The position numbers were made by a program, and so were the translations under genes. This document shows positions 1 through 13,246 of a DNA stretch of 64,000 bases, one piece after another. Origin of the DNA: Istiophorus platypterus. Its lineage: Eukaryota > Chordata > Actinopteri > Istiophoriformes > Istiophoridae. Each line of letters opens with the position of its first letter. The first letter of the stretch is position 1. The DNA lies in contig CM029124.1 in assembly GCA_016859345.1 (NCBI GenBank), positions 7,276,001-7,340,000 on the forward strand. Direction: 5' to 3'. The notes under the pieces are model-generated. The model was not told where the DNA came from, searched no databases, and saw only the letters and a list, made by a program, of their open reading frames with translations.

Positions 1-18
1 ATTTTATTTTTCTGTCAG

Positions 19-331
19 AGAAAACAACGAGAACTCCAACAGCAATAGTCACAACCCATTGACTTCTTCCATGAATGGAAATAAAACTCTATTGGGGAGC
101 TCGGACGACGACAAAACGCCCTCGGGGACGCCGGATCACACGTCACCGAGCCCGGCTCTGCTCCTCGGCTCGAACACGGGTTTACCGTCCCTGCACGGCC
201 TAGCGCCCCCGCCGGGACCCAGCGCCATCCCAGTACCGAGCGGTGCAGACTCGGTGCACCATCACCACTCATTGCACCATGACACCATACTGAACCCTAT
301 GTCTTCTAATCTAGTGGACCTCGGCTCTTAA
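19..331 (+). CDS. six2: six2, last coding exon (C-terminal 103 residues; gene cut by left window edge)
   Basis: This is the final coding exon of a SIX1/2-class homeobox transcription factor. A T-rich tract and an AG at 17-18 (or 19-20) form the splice acceptor. The open frame continues from the acidic/Asn-Ser stretch ENNENSNSNSHNPL and stops at TAA 329-331. Seen in the product: a DDDKTPSGTPDH block, an ALLLGSN block, a proline-rich GLPSLH...PPGPSAIPVP segment, a His-rich patch and the terminus ILNPMSSNLVDLGS. From family knowledge, the TPSGTPDH and PPGPSA.PVP blocks are typical of SIX2; SIX1 shares only the VDLGS end. The SIX domain and homeodomain lie in the preceding exon, outside the window. 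SIX2 acts in the nucleus with EYA co-activators, in nephron progenitors and craniofacial mesenchyme. The gene converges on six3. The a/b teleost paralogue cannot be fixed without the rest of the gene. Confidence 0.93.
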
Positions 332-990
332 AAAAAAGAAAGAAAACGCCACAAAAAGGAGACAGAGAGCACCGTTTTGAGGGTTTTTTTTTTTGTTTTT
401 GTTTTTGTTTTTGTTTTTTGTTTTTTGAGAAAGTAATTTACAAAGTGGCGCGAGACAAGCTTCAAGCACTTGTGGCAAAGGTGCAAAGCAGACAGAATGG
501 AACACTGCGAAAACAGCCACCGTAACAAATCATTTAGTCTCATATCCAGCCTTTAGCGTCTTTTTGTGTTTTAAACGGGGAGAGGGGGTCTGCCAGTGGG
601 CGCAGAACCTCCACTTGTCCCCACATTAAACTTGTTTCGAGGATTTTCTGGAAACAAGTGTCAAGGCAGAGCACTTAAGACACGTTCGAACTATACTCAA
701 AACCGTCGCCATTTTTCTCACCTTTATTGGCACATTTTCCTCTTAAAATCCACTTAAGGACAAGATGAATAAGTTTGAGATTTTATGACTTGTTAAGACG
801 GATCATTTTTGCAGTGGTGGTACAGACAAAAGGATGGATCTAGGTCGTTTTAGGTAAAAAAAAAAAAAAAAAGGAAAGAAAAGAAAGAAAGAAAGAGACA
901 GAAAGAAAAGGTATTTTACCGGAATGTAATAACGTAACATGTTATATTGTTGAAAACAATTACAATAAAATGTCTTAATTCTTGTTACTA
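332..990 (+). other. six2: six2 3' untranslated region (probable)
   Basis: Non-coding sequence follows the six2 stop codon. It holds a T-rich run with interspersed G (about 382-427) and a purine AAAG tract (856-910). A canonical AATAAA lies at 964-969, a plausible cleavage signal giving a 3' UTR of about 650 nt. A second AATAAA at 1345-1350 could give a longer form. The extent is inferred, with no transcript evidence. Confidence 0.55.
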
Positions 991-2440
991 TTACCGTTGT
1001 TATTTTAGGGGTTTAGATATATCAACAGACTCTATAGGCACCGAGTTAAAGGTACCCCATCGCCTTTTTGTTTACATAGGGTTTGCCAAGAGAGCCATAA
1101 GCAATTTTTTTTTGAGTGGGGTGGGGGGTGAAAGAGATGGGGGTGTGATATTCTCAAGTGTCTTATAGGAGCCATGATAAGATGCAATATCTTAATCTCT
1201 TGATATCATTATTAATAATAATATTATTATTATTAATATTAATATTATTTTCATTTTCATTTGGAAAGAGAGAGACTGCATGTAAACTTTGCGATAAATG
1301 ATGAAACATAAATCGATTCACCTATAGTTTCATATACCCTTTACAATAAAAGAAAAAGAACAACATGGTTTAAAATATCGAGGATTTCTTTGATTCTGAA
1401 TGATTCTTGGCGTTTTTTCTGCAAATCCAGTCATGTGCAGAGTTTATCTCCCGCAGGTCACCTCGTTATCAAGGTTTGAAACCTCTCAACGGTGACATTG
1501 TAAAAATATTTAGACGAAGCAAATATTCCCACAGGGTGAATGTTTTAGAAGCAGCTGCAGGCAGATATCAGTTTATTTTAAACAATCACAGGATGTTTGC
1601 ACGTTTGATAATGCGTGTGCATCTTCATTTGCACCTTTATCTGAGGGCGTTTGATGAGTCGGCCCCATGCTATTTTCCACAATATCTTTCTGATTGCAGA
1701 CATGCACAAACAGTATGAAATACAGTAATTCTGAGCTGTGGCAAAGCTGGTTCACGTCCACGCTTCACTTTCCTCTGGCTTTCGAATGTGCACTCAACCA
1801 CCAGTTTCCCTTAATAACGTTAGGGAAATGTATAATCAGATGGCATCTCCAGAAAAATCAAGAGCTCTTAGCCTTTGACACACATGCCTGCTCCAAGAAA
1901 GGGGATATTGTCCCTCATGTGTGAGCAGGCAGTCCGCCGGCGCGCACGGGTCGATATCCCGGGATTATCTACCATCTGATCATAAATGCTGCAATGGAAG
2001 TCGTTAAGGAGGAAAACCGTCTGCTCCCCCGCCCCCTTCCACCACAAGTCATTTCCAGGCTTGTGTTCTTAGCTTTTGGAAATGCAAGAACTTGTTCTAA
2101 AGAAGCTAAAAAGAAGTCTGGAAATATGTGAAAAGACGCAGTAAGCAGTATACAGATGTTTTGACCTTTTTAAAAATTATGAAATATACTGTAGTATTAG
2201 TTTTTTAAAAGGATAAAGCGTAAAAGACAAGTCGAATCATGACGTTTCTGAGTTTATTTATTTTATTTTTATTCATAGACATGATAGTTTTGTTTTCTTT
2301 TTACCGATGGCCGATGGACGTAAAGGTCAAGGTTCACCCGAGTCGTCATTGCTGATGATAAGATGACAAAATGAGAGAAATGAGAGAGAGAGAGAGAAAG
2401 AAAGAGAAGGAGAGAGAGGAAAAATATCGAAACTGAATCC
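991..2440. other. intergenic, no gene seen
   Basis: AT-rich sequence downstream of six2 with an ATT/AAT low-complexity patch at 1206-1255 and a GA-rich patch near 2380-2420. The part from about 1410 to 1970 is non-repetitive and contains short open frames without recognisable domains. I see no gene. Confidence 0.6.
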
Positions 2441-4010
2441 ATTACTCTGTAAAAACAACACTAGTGGGGAGACTGAGGTATTGAGGCGCGGGGGCGTTAT
2501 AGGCAGAGCTGGGAGAAATGCATACGCGCTCCTCCAGCTCGGGGACCTTGATGTTCAAGTGATGACACCTTATCTCTCCGCGCTCGGCGGAGGAGAACAA
2601 AAGTGCCGTGGTGTTTGGCGGAGGGAGAGAAAAAAACAGAACTGGAAACGGGCGTTGAAAGAAGACACTTTGTTTGAACAGCTTCAGCCGTGCAACACCT
2701 TCAGCGCCCCCCAGACGCCCCCCCCCAACCCCAAAGACCACCAGACACACACACACACACACACACACACTCTGCTGCCCGGCGCGCCTGCTGCGCTTCA
2801 TATTTCTGTGTCTTCTTATCGCAGTAACAGCCTGTTGGCACACTTTGGTGCCAAACTTCTATCTTTCCTTCTGTGCTAGTTTTTTTTTTTTTTTTTTTTG
2901 GAGCAGTATTCATTTCGTCTGCTGTAACCTGATTGTTTTGTGGGAAACAGCAAATATGCTTCATTATAAACCATAATTCACGATAATGATGACTTCAAAG
3001 ATGTGTGTTATGTCAGCGTGTTACGAACGCAGCTCGGTAAAGAGGAACATTACGGTCGAGTAATAAATTGTCTTATTGGCCCGGGCGGCTCTAATGGGAG
3101 GGTAAATATGAAAAGTGCACACAAAGAGAGCGCGAAGTGCCGCCACCCCCCCCCCCCACCCCACCACCACCCCCCGGCCCCGACTGTAAACGCGAAGGAT
3201 CAGTCAGGGCTTCAGCTTCTGGCGCACGGAGGTCAATTACACATGCGGCTCTCAGCCCACACTTTATAATTAACAAGGACCTCGGCGCGCACGGGTCCAC
3301 TCAAAACCAGCCCATAACAGCGGCGTGCGGAGAAGATATAACACGGGAATAGTTGGTCTCCCACCAAACCAACCCTGTAACCCTGCGAAGAGCCTGTGAT
3401 TTTCATCTCCCTCGCACTTTTCACTCTTTCTCCCTTGTTTCCCATAAGGCTTGAAACGTGAACTCGAACTGGCACCGCGAGTGTGCCATGTGTGCCCGTG
3501 GAGGGGTGGGGGGGACTATTAAAGGGTTTTTTTGGGCAGAAGATGTTAGGGGAAAATCCGGTGGTGTTGAGGAAAAACGGCCCTAACAAGGCTGATTCGA
3601 TTCTGCCAAGGGGAATAATGGCTCCTCTGAAAATGCAGCAGAGGATAAACAGTTAGACAGGTGTGAGCTTGTCGTGATTTCTCGCGCAAATTCATGTGCA
3701 GGCTGTCGATTTCAGCACGGGCTGATGATGTTGCAGGTACTAAACGTCAAGCCCTCGAGGATTCCGGGCAGAAAAAGTCTTTACAGATTTACAGAAGTAA
3801 ATCCCACTTTGCCGCCGGACAAAAAGAAATATCATGAAGCAATCGGGAGGGAATGTTGAGTCCTGGCCTCGTAAAGATCACATCCGTTCACTTTTATAGA
3901 TTATGAGGCAAACGGTTTTGTAAGAGTTGAACTGTTCTGACTTGAGATCTGTTTTTTTTTTTTTGTTCCATTGGCTGATAAGCCCGAGCCAATCACTCAC
4001 TTGTTATTGT
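2441..4010. other. possible regulatory patch downstream of six2
   Basis: Mixed GC-rich and ordinary sequence. It contains a (CA)n run at 2744-2771, a T homopolymer at 2880-2900 and a C-rich run at 3146-3177. Non-repetitive stretches at 3040-3130 and 3600-4060 are of the kind often conserved around developmental genes. A pair of opposed CCAAT boxes (ATTGG near 3970, CCAAT near 3990) lies in one of them. No coding capacity is recognisable. Conservation is a guess from composition. Confidence 0.3.
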
Positions 4011-5579
4011 CGTCAGACTCACGTCGCCGCTCATTCATCAGCACAACGTGTATTTACACTCACGTTTTCAACCTGTTTGAGCGATTAATAGAGTTCTGAA
4101 TTTTTTTTTTTTTGTTCCTCTCATGGATTCAAAAACATCAAATGATGCGGAGATTTTACATAAAATACAGGCGCCATATCTGTTGCAGACTGTAGCAGCC
4201 ATTATTGTTTTATTATTGTCTTTTTTAAACAGCCTTTACTGCGCTATTTCATTTGCATCTTATAACTAAACGACAGAAATTTTTCAGTCATTTTGTTGCA
4301 AAAAAAAAACTGCAACGAAAGAAATACCTCTAATTTTCGTGTTAGGTCAAGGAGATTATATTTAATTTTAAAGCTTTTCATCTTATTTATTTGTGAAAAT
4401 AGAATTTCAGTCAGGGACCCGTTATTCCAAGAATTTTTCTCCTTTTTGTACGTTTGTGCTTTCTTTTAGTAATTTGATTTGGGTTTTTTTGTTTTTTTTG
4501 GGGGGGGTTGCTTGGTTTTTTGGTTTTTCTTGTTGTAATTATTTGGGGGTTTCTGGCCAATTCCTCATCAATCAGCCAAAGAAAAAGGCCACATAAAGAG
4601 GTTTAAAAAAAAAAGAGGCAGAACAGCACAGCCACGTGACATGAAATCAAGATGATTTTATATTGTCAAATTATACCAAGGATTGTATTGACTAACAGAA
4701 ACGTGCATCAAAATCAAAGCATTTCTCAGATTTATTATGCTCGGATTTTTTCAGGGAGGGTGTTTCCCTTGAAACCATTTACAAATGAAAGAGTTTCTTT
4801 CAGTAACAACGTTGTCGCAGGGTGGAGTGGACTGACACACCTGCTCACCCGTTTGAACAGTCAGAGGAGAGAAGCAGGGCCACTGGGCTGAGAGGAAACT
4901 GCCTTCAAATAAGACTCTCAATGGATGACTTATTTTATGATCCCTCATTAATTGAGATTTTACACGCAAAGAGCCTGCGGATCCACACGTGACAATGATG
5001 TTCCGCTTCAGAGACATTAACTTTGAAAATTCCACGGAAAGAGGTGGATAAAGGCCGTTCATAACTGATCAACTGGAACCCAGTGAGTGACAAATCACAC
5101 ACTGGATCATTATTGTCAGGTAAAAAGTTTGTATCCCCAAAACGTCTTTCTCTGCAAAGTAAGAGAAAACAACAACATTGTTTTTAGTGAATAATGCATT
5201 TTATAGCATTAACCAAAATTATTTTAATAGGTGGTCTGAGCTTAAAAAATCGCATCAGCTCAGAGGGAATGAATAAACTATCTTTTAATTAATTCAATGC
5301 TCAGACATCATCAAAAACAGGACGCAAGGTTTTCACTCGACAGCATGATATAGATATCAGACACTCATTTGACCTGGAACTTTTTTGTCAAGTGATGTTA
5401 ACACGTTCTGTAGAAATGTCAGTTACAGAGATGATAGTTATAACGTGAGACATTATTGGTCCCAGTGGGCATATTCTCCTTTCACTTAGACCCCATTCAG
5501 GGAGGTCATAGGTCAAACATTTATAGCTGCAGCCTCAGAGCCGGAGGAGCTTCACTATTTTGCTCAAGGAAACTTCAGC

Positions 5580-5640
<61 letters not shown>

Positions 5641-8060
5641 TTAAGCTCAGGTTCTGTGGGTCATGGGTGGTTTGTCAAACCACGGTGCCAGTTTAAAGAT
5701 GAAATCCAATGGATTCAAGACAACTCGAATTATTTTAAATACAAAATGTGCAGAGAGCGACACATCTCTGATTTCAGTCTTTATCCCAGTTAACTGTCAA
5801 AAAATTAAAGGTTGAGTGACTGTGAGAATGACCGTATGGCACAGAAAAAATATTTCTGAAACAAACTGTGTCAGTGGGAGTGATCAGCTGACGATTCATG
5901 CCATTCGTTGCTTGGAGAGGTTGTTGGTCGTGCTAAGAAGTTAGTAACACAGCTGGGATTAATATCACTGATATACTGCGCCTGAAAAGTGGAAACTGAC
6001 TCAGACGACAGAGAGGAACATCGCAATCGTTAAACGCTCACTTTTCACTGTGGGCTTCTGCAGCAATTCAAAAAGGTGTGTACCACGTCCATATGTTTTA
6101 GTTTTAAATGAAATGGCCTGTTGTTGTTTCTTTTAAATATATATATTTTTTTTTTTAATGTGTCAGACAACATAGAGCAGACACCTATATTTTGGTGCAA
6201 TGTGTTCATCATATTCACTTTTACTGGAGCCACACTGAACTGTGCATCAACATCAGTTAACAGTTAGTGAGATGGACAAACTCTTCCCTCTCCTCTTGTT
6301 CTAGGTATCTGCGGGCCATTCATCAACACAGATGAAACTGTCATTTGCAATGAGAATAACATGTTTAATGCTGAAGCTCCTCTTTGATAATGTAAAAACC
6401 ATGAGTGGATAATGTAAAATCTGCAACTGCATTGCCAGGAGGAGGAGAAGCTGGGCAGTAAACATCTTGCTATTAAAGGTAAAATACTAAAATATACAAT
6501 ATTTAAATTCTACCTTTAATAATTTTACCAAAATAAGTTTTTATATTTTTCAGCATCAAATAGAATGCAGTATATGATTATTATATTTCCCTGTGTGTTT
6601 TTCCATTACACAGAAATTCATATTGGCATTAATGTCATAGAACTAAGAAAAATATAAATTATTTATCTCATGGAAATAAATTTGAAGCTTCAATGTGAAT
6701 CATGTATTTAATTAAAAAAAAAAAAAAAAAAGGAAGGAAAATGCATGCTGAGCCAAGGGGGTTTCGTGCTGGACCTAAATATAGCGTGGAATCGGATATA
6801 ACTGAAAATTGTTCACAGACTGTCTGTTTTTGGCTGATACAGTCATACTGACAGGCAGTACACGGCCGGTGTTTACAGGCTTACATGAATAGATGAGGCC
6901 GTGCACATGTCCAAGCCAAGAACTGTGAGGAACACCCAGACAGAGAGGGGAATAAAATCAAGGTTCATCAGTACTATGATGGTGGTTTGTGCTGCAGAAA
7001 TCTTTGTTCTCAGTGCCTCACCCAAAATCAGCCCATATTCGGGGGAAAGCTCAGACACAAGCCAAACTCTGAGTAAAATATAAACTGTAAAGCCAAATCC
7101 ATTCCAAGCCGCAGCACAAAAATTTAAAACACAGGTTGGGAACCTGTAATTACTCCAAAATTGACCAACAGGTATTTTACAGTAATGCATCAACTGGGAC
7201 TGGAACAAAATTATGTTTTCTGATCTTGCTAATAGGTGTTTACATCAGCAGTCTACGAATCAGTCTACATTTTCAGTTATGATTAGCTGGGACAGACTGA
7301 ATGGCTGAAACTATTTGATTAGCAAAAAATAAATTTAATTTGTCTGGTCTGGAACTGCACATTTGGCCTTTAAAGTATTTGATTGGCCAATGAATAATCA
7401 ATATTGTGAACCATATTGTAAATAACAGTACTGCAAATAAACACAACCACTGGCAAAAGTGGTCAGTGCTAATGGTACTGTTGGAAATGCTTGTAATTTT
7501 TTCCAAACATTTTGCTTTCAAACAACAAGGATGTCTGACATGTAAACCCTTTTTTTTAGTATACATTTAATTTCATTGTTTGCTGATGACCACACTGATT
7601 TCAGCCCCTCTTCAGCCATTATGCATTTTTAGTGTATCAGGTGTGTCCCATAAAACAGGATAAAACAGTAGGGGGTTTGGGGAGTAAGGAGGAGGAGGAG
7701 GAGGAGGAGGAGGAATGGGGTTTGGGAGGTTGGGTGGGGGGGTGGAGGGGGGGGGTAACATGGTGTAGAGTTACGGTCAAAAAAGAGAGAGAGGGAGAGA
7801 GGGAGAGAGGGATGGCCAGGGGAGCACGAACATTAATGCACTCCCTGTGTGCTGGACGCGTACTGTTACAAAACACACACTCTCACACACACACAGGCAC
7901 ACTGCGGGTGCCCTTTGCTCGGCTGAAAGGTCACCTGGCAGACCAAGCCCTGAGACGAGGAGACACATATCAACAAGTGAGGAGTTCAGTCAGAGTGAAA
8001 GGTTTGACTTCTTTGGCTTCAGTCGCACACATTTGATTTAAACGGTGCGGCACTGAAAAT
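4011..8060. other. intergenic, no gene seen
   Basis: AT-rich non-coding DNA with T and A homopolymers, a perfect (GA)n microsatellite at 5582-5636, a (GGA)n run at about 7688-7715 and a GA-rich run at 7783-7812. All open frames are short and lack recognisable domains. I see no gene or named element. Confidence 0.6.
5582..5636. repeat. (GA)n microsatellite
   Basis: An uninterrupted AG dinucleotide run of about 55 bp. Confidence 0.97.
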
Positions 8061-8372
8061 GGTAACGCTTCACTCTGAGCCTCCCTGTTTAGCAGCAGTA
8101 GACACGCAGTTAGTAAATGGTTTAGAACACAAGGAAATTCTTAGGTGTTTATCAATGTACAGTGAGCAATTATAAATTCTCCCACATCATTAAGACAGTA
8201 CCTTAGTATACTGTCATACATTGTCTGTTTGTACACCAGCCTCAAGTGGTTATGGGCGCCCACAGGAGGAGTTATAGTTGTTGATAAATACTATACCATA
8301 TAAACTATTTGTTTACTGTTTATATGCGCCTTATAAAGGTTAAATAGGCGCATATCAAGTAAAGTTTTGCCC
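8061..8372. mobile_element. short non-autonomous DNA transposon (MITE), 312 bp
   Basis: The left end reads GGTAACGCTTCACT, and the reverse complement of the right end reads GGCAAAACTTTACT. That is 10 of 14 matches, and both resemble the GGTAACACTTTACT type of terminal repeat common in fish. The 8-bp flanks CTGAAAAT and CTGAAGTA match at 5 of 8 positions, suggesting a decayed 8-bp target duplication of the hAT type. There is no coding capacity. The family assignment is tentative. Confidence 0.5.
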
Positions 8373-8496
8373 TGAAGTAAAGATGTAGGTTTTTTAGAAG
8401 CCTAAAATATGTGTGTTTGAGCACGTGTGAATGTAAAAGGTAAAAGGGAGAAGGGTTGTTGTATTTGTGAGCGTGTATCTGTGCACTTGTGTGCAC

Positions 8497-8498
<2 letters not shown>

Positions 8499-8544
<46 letters not shown>
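8499..8544. repeat. (GT)n microsatellite
   Basis: A GT dinucleotide run of about 46 bp, followed by a short G run. Confidence 0.96.
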
Positions 8545-8545
<1 letters not shown>

Positions 8546-8863
8546 TGTGTTTATGGGGGGGGGTACAAATGGGTTAAGAAAGGCTCACCTGGCCTTCCCC
8601 CCCCCCACTGTAAATTCCTAGATGGGAGACAGACACGGGCTATTCTGATCGCATTAGGTTCACTCCGATGGCTTTTCCAGCTATTGTCACTTGACACCGT
8701 TCCATTAAATCTGTCCACCGTAAAGATTAACTACACTGTTCTTTATGCTTTCACTGGGTGTTCACTCTGAACGCCAAAGGGCAGGTTAAATCATGCACAA
8801 GATTTTCATAGTGCGCTTGTGCGCTGTATTTTATGTCCGGCCTATCTAGCCTTTTACTTGATG

Positions 8864-9061
8864 TTATATCGACTAGCAGCACAGAGTGACACCCAGATAA
8901 ATTGTTTTAAAACTAGTCCATTCATCAGTTTAGTCACCCTTTCAGCACTGTTACCAGTATCTGATATTATAGTTACATATACATATAAAGATGGGTTGTT
9001 TTTAATCTTTGTTTTTGACTATTATTAATTATTATAAAAACATATTATATGTTGTTGTGTG

Positions 9062-9100
<39 letters not shown>

Positions 9101-9310
9101 ATCACATACAGCTGCATCTGATCTGTTGATACAGTAATGTCATGAATAATACTTTTCATACAGTTTTTCTTTATAGTCTCCTGCTAAATTTTGACTGATT
9201 AGGCTCAAAGGCACATCACACTTCTGTGTTACTCATTATCTGTTGATGTCTGCTTTGTTTACTTTATATCATTGCATCTAAAGGTGTTAAACCACACAGT
9301 GTGATGCCAG
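8864..9310. repeat. tandem duplication, copy 1 (447 bp)
   Basis: A unit starting TTATATCGACTAGCAGC and ending GTGATGCCAG is followed immediately by a second near-identical unit. Substitutions are few (for example CCCAGATAAAT versus CCCAGTTAATT, and CAGCTGCATCT versus GAGCTGCATTT). The inner (AT)n run is shorter here (about 9066-9098). It looks like a recent unequal-exchange or replication-slippage duplication, not a transposon. Confidence 0.95.
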
Positions 9311-9502
9311 TTATATCGACTAGCAGCACAGAGTGACACCCAGTTAATTTGTTTTAAAACTAGTCCATTCATCAGTTTAGTCACCCTTTCAGCACTGTTA
9401 CCAGTATCTGATATTATAGTTACATATACATATAAAGATGGGTTGTTTTTAATCTTTGTTTTTGACTATTATTAATTATTATAAAAACATATTATATGTT
9501 GT

Positions 9503-9581
<79 letters not shown>

Positions 9582-9791
9582 ATCACATAGAGCTGCATTT
9601 GATCTGTTGATACAGTAATGTCATGAATAATACTTTTCATACAGTTTTTCTTTATAGTCTCCTGCTAAATTTTGACTGATTAGGCTCAAAGGCACATCAC
9701 ACTTCTGTGTTACTCATTATCTGTTGATGTCTGCTTTGTTTACTTTATATCATTGCATCTAAAGGTGTTAAACCACACAGTGTGATGCCAG
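9311..9791. repeat. tandem duplication, copy 2 (about 481 bp)
   Basis: The second unit abuts copy 1 directly. The length difference is almost entirely explained by expansion of the internal (AT)n tract to about 70 bp (9509-9578). Outside the microsatellite I count only a handful of substitutions. Confidence 0.95.
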
Positions 9792-10338
9792 TTCGGCAGT
9801 GAAGAGGTCTGAAAGGGTTTTGCTGTCAGCCGGTCCTGAGAGAAGCCAAGTCATCAACACATGACAAGTTCTGCATGCTTTTACAATCAGTTCAGGCTCA
9901 TTAGGTAAGTGTTTTGATGGACTTCTTTATAACAGTTGAAAGGCTGTATACTGCATCAAAATAATTACAACTTTAATAAAAAAAAAAAATCAGTCTTCTT
10001 GCAAAATTCCTATATCCCAGCTATATCTACGTAACATCACATCTCCTTATTTTACACTGACTCAAAAAAAAAAACAAAACAAGATGAGCCTTGAACGCTG
10101 TACAGCCTTACACAACTTCGATATCCAACTGTTGTTTCAATAGACTCATTCATATCCTGCTCTGGGCTTGTCTGTTTCAGCTCAGTAGTGGAGGAAGGGA
10201 ACTTCTTTCTAATTTAGTTCAATCGGTATAGTGTTGTGCAGACTAGGCCTGTTTTTCCTTGTTTGTACAGTGTAAATTCATGTGTTTCCAGCTAAACACA
10301 CCAACGGGTTTGACCTGCCAGACCGTTGACTCAGCACA

Positions 10339-10376
<38 letters not shown>

Positions 10377-12899
10377 CTGTGTGTGCCTGTGTGTGTGTGT
10401 GCGTGCATGCGTGTGTGTGCATACCTTACAGTTGGCATTGTGGTGAAAAATAAAAGAGGACTTATTGTGGTACAGCATGTTATTTGTCAATTACAGCTTT
10501 AATATCCCCCCCCATTTGGGTGGACAATAATAATGTGGCCACTCAGTCAGGTGCAAAAATAAATATATCGTGCCTTGTCATCCTGTGAAACTCATCCCTA
10601 AAAAGAAAGAGAAAGAAATGAGGCAAAGACAAAGGCAGTTTGTGGGTTATGGCCTCTGACATGCATTTATTGCACCTGAAATGGGAAGGATGTAGCCATA
10701 ACAACGTGTCAGTAAAAAAAGAAAAGAAAAAAGGAAGACAAGTATAAATTAATACATCTGCTTGATAAACATGAAATGTTTCACATGATCCTGCGGCAAC
10801 AATAAACACAGAGTGACCTGAGACGTAGATGCCCATGAAACCCTACCCTTCCACTCACACACTGTACAGACACACACACTGCCACATTGTATTCCCTCCA
10901 CTTAGTACGGTGTAGATTTGTTTAAAGAGTAACAAAACCTCAGAAAAAGACGTGATGAAAGGTAAGTATTTGGTTTTCTCCATAATTTATTGAAAGGCAG
11001 CAGAGTTCTGAGTAAAAAGGACTGACAGGCCCTGTTTGATCTACACACTGCCACCACCTAGTGATCAGTAAGTGTAATTGTACATGCGTAAAGAAGGGGA
11101 CAAGACCCTGATAACAGTGATGAACACAAAACCCAAAGGTGGCACAGGTTGGCTCTGATACCCCAGCAGGTGTATTGTAGTAAAATAGGAAGGTAAACAC
11201 ATGAGAACAAACTGAGCTTCTGTACTGTGAAAGAGTAAGATGCCAAGAAAAGAAATGGCTATGGGGCAGTGTTTGCGGTGAAAATATAAAAAGACTTTAT
11301 TAAATGAGCTAGAAAAACACATTACATTAACAAGTCTTCATCAGATTTATACAGAGACAATTGGAGCAAATTATACAGGCAAGTGATTTAATTTATTCCT
11401 TCAAGTCTTTATTAACAGCAAACAGGGTGGTCAAATGAGAGTTGTTTGCAATAATCATTTAGACAAATATGAATACATACAAAACTGCAACTGAAATTTA
11501 TGATAAATGATTAACATAATAAAAAAACAGCACTCATAATAATATACTTATGATAAATTGAAACAAAACAGAATAGGGTGGGATAAAAGACCTAGTAACT
11601 GTCAAGTTCAAGTATAACGCAAAGCCTGCAGGTACAGTCAGTGATGAATATTGATAACTCGTACTGCTAATCCAAGAAACTATTTTACTGCACATTACAA
11701 TTACATTATTTTTGCTTGATAAAAAAGGAATTATTGTTCTGTATTGCACATTATGATATTTATTTTATTTAGAAACACATGCTTATGCTTCTATTGATGT
11801 GCTAAAAAGCTCATGTTTAAAGTGAAAACTCGTTTTTTTCTCTACTCCAAATAAAGCTTGAAGGGCTATGAGAAGTAGAACTAACATTACTTTTAAAAAT
11901 GTCAACAAGTATTTGAGGGTTGATGTATCAAGTGTTGGCGCTCAGCGATAATATCAACAATACAAATGATGTATTAAAATCAAGCTGCTTAGTTTCAGAG
12001 TTGTTTTTGCGTCTTACACCCACGCTGAGCCAAGGCAAAACTAAAGCACTTTAGGGCTTTGTAACATTTGTTCATTTGAGAAAAACTGACTCAGGTAGCA
12101 TTTAAACTGTATATGTACAATGACTCCTGCTGGGAGGTAAAATTAAACGAGAAATGTTAACTTTGCACAAATACTCATCTCATGCGTACGGTATGCTGTG
12201 GCTCCCCGGAGAAGACAGATTGTGTTGTAGCAACTGAAAGTTTGCATGTCCAGTGGAAAAAAAAGACAAGATGATGGAAAGGGATGAAGTCACATGATAG
12301 CAGATACTTTATTAGTGGTGGATATAATGTCAGTACAAGAGTCATAAATGTCTTTCAAAACTACATTCTTGTTCACTTTGTGTTTTCATACATGAGTTAA
12401 GTCAACATGACAAATGACAAAAAAAAAAATAGCTACAGCTCTCTCTCTCTCTCTTAGTCCTTCCATCTGTCTCCCGTCCCCTCCCTCCCTCCTCTGTCTT
12501 CTCCATCCTGATAACTTACACTAGACTGGTTTCCAAGCTGTGGACTCCTCTTGTAGTTGTGTTTTTTTCCTCACCCACAGCAGTGGCAGCTGCTTGAAGT
12601 CTCTTTTGCTTTGTTGCCGTTCACTTGCTGCTTGATTAGCTTCTCCACTGCACTTCAAATGCTCCTGGGTTTCAACCAAAGCAATGCAGAAAATATGCCA
12701 CGGGTATAATTTCACTACACAATGAGAGGTAGACATAGACGGGGTATGTGTCAGTGACCTTAAAGCTTCTGTATACACCATTTGTACTTTATTGTACACT
12801 TGAATTGACACACACATGTGCAACTACTGAAATGGATCTGGAAACCATGAAGGCCATCAGCAGATTGCATAGTCAACAGGAAAGGCTGCTTGTGTGTGT
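9792..12899. other. intergenic, no gene seen
   Basis: Non-coding DNA with a compound GT microsatellite (10339-10420) and a CT run near 12439-12455. It also contains one CTCF-type motif, listed separately. I recognise no gene or named transposon. Confidence 0.6.
11051..11064 (-). promoter_or_regulatory. CTCF-type motif, minus orientation
   Basis: On the minus strand the site reads TCACTAGGTGGTGG, 12 of 14 positions of the vertebrate CTCF core CCASYAGRKGGCRS. It is the leftmost of four good matches between six2 and six3. Binding is inferred from the motif only. Confidence 0.45.
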
Positions 12900-12943
12900 G
12901 TATATGTATATGTATATGTATATACATGTTTATCTATCTATAT

Positions 12944-12944
<1 letters not shown>

Positions 12945-13027
<83 letters not shown>

Positions 13028-13196
13028 ATAGATAGATAGATAGATGATATATATCTGTATAGATATATATATATTGATAGATATAGATAGATGATATATA
13101 TATAGATGGATAGATAGATAGATAGATATCTTTATCTATATAGATGATGTATGTATATCATCTATATATCATATCATCTTATCATATATATCATGA

Positions 13197-13246
<50 letters not shown>

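Noticed and set aside
19..331. Identity as six1 rather than six2
   Set aside because: The KTPSGTPDH, ALLLGSN and PPGPSAIPVP blocks fit SIX2; SIX1 shares only the VDLGS terminus. The convergent six3 neighbour also fits six2.
10339..10420. GT/CA runs as CRISPR-like or satellite arrays
   Set aside because: Ordinary dinucleotide microsatellites; there are no spacers or higher-order unit.
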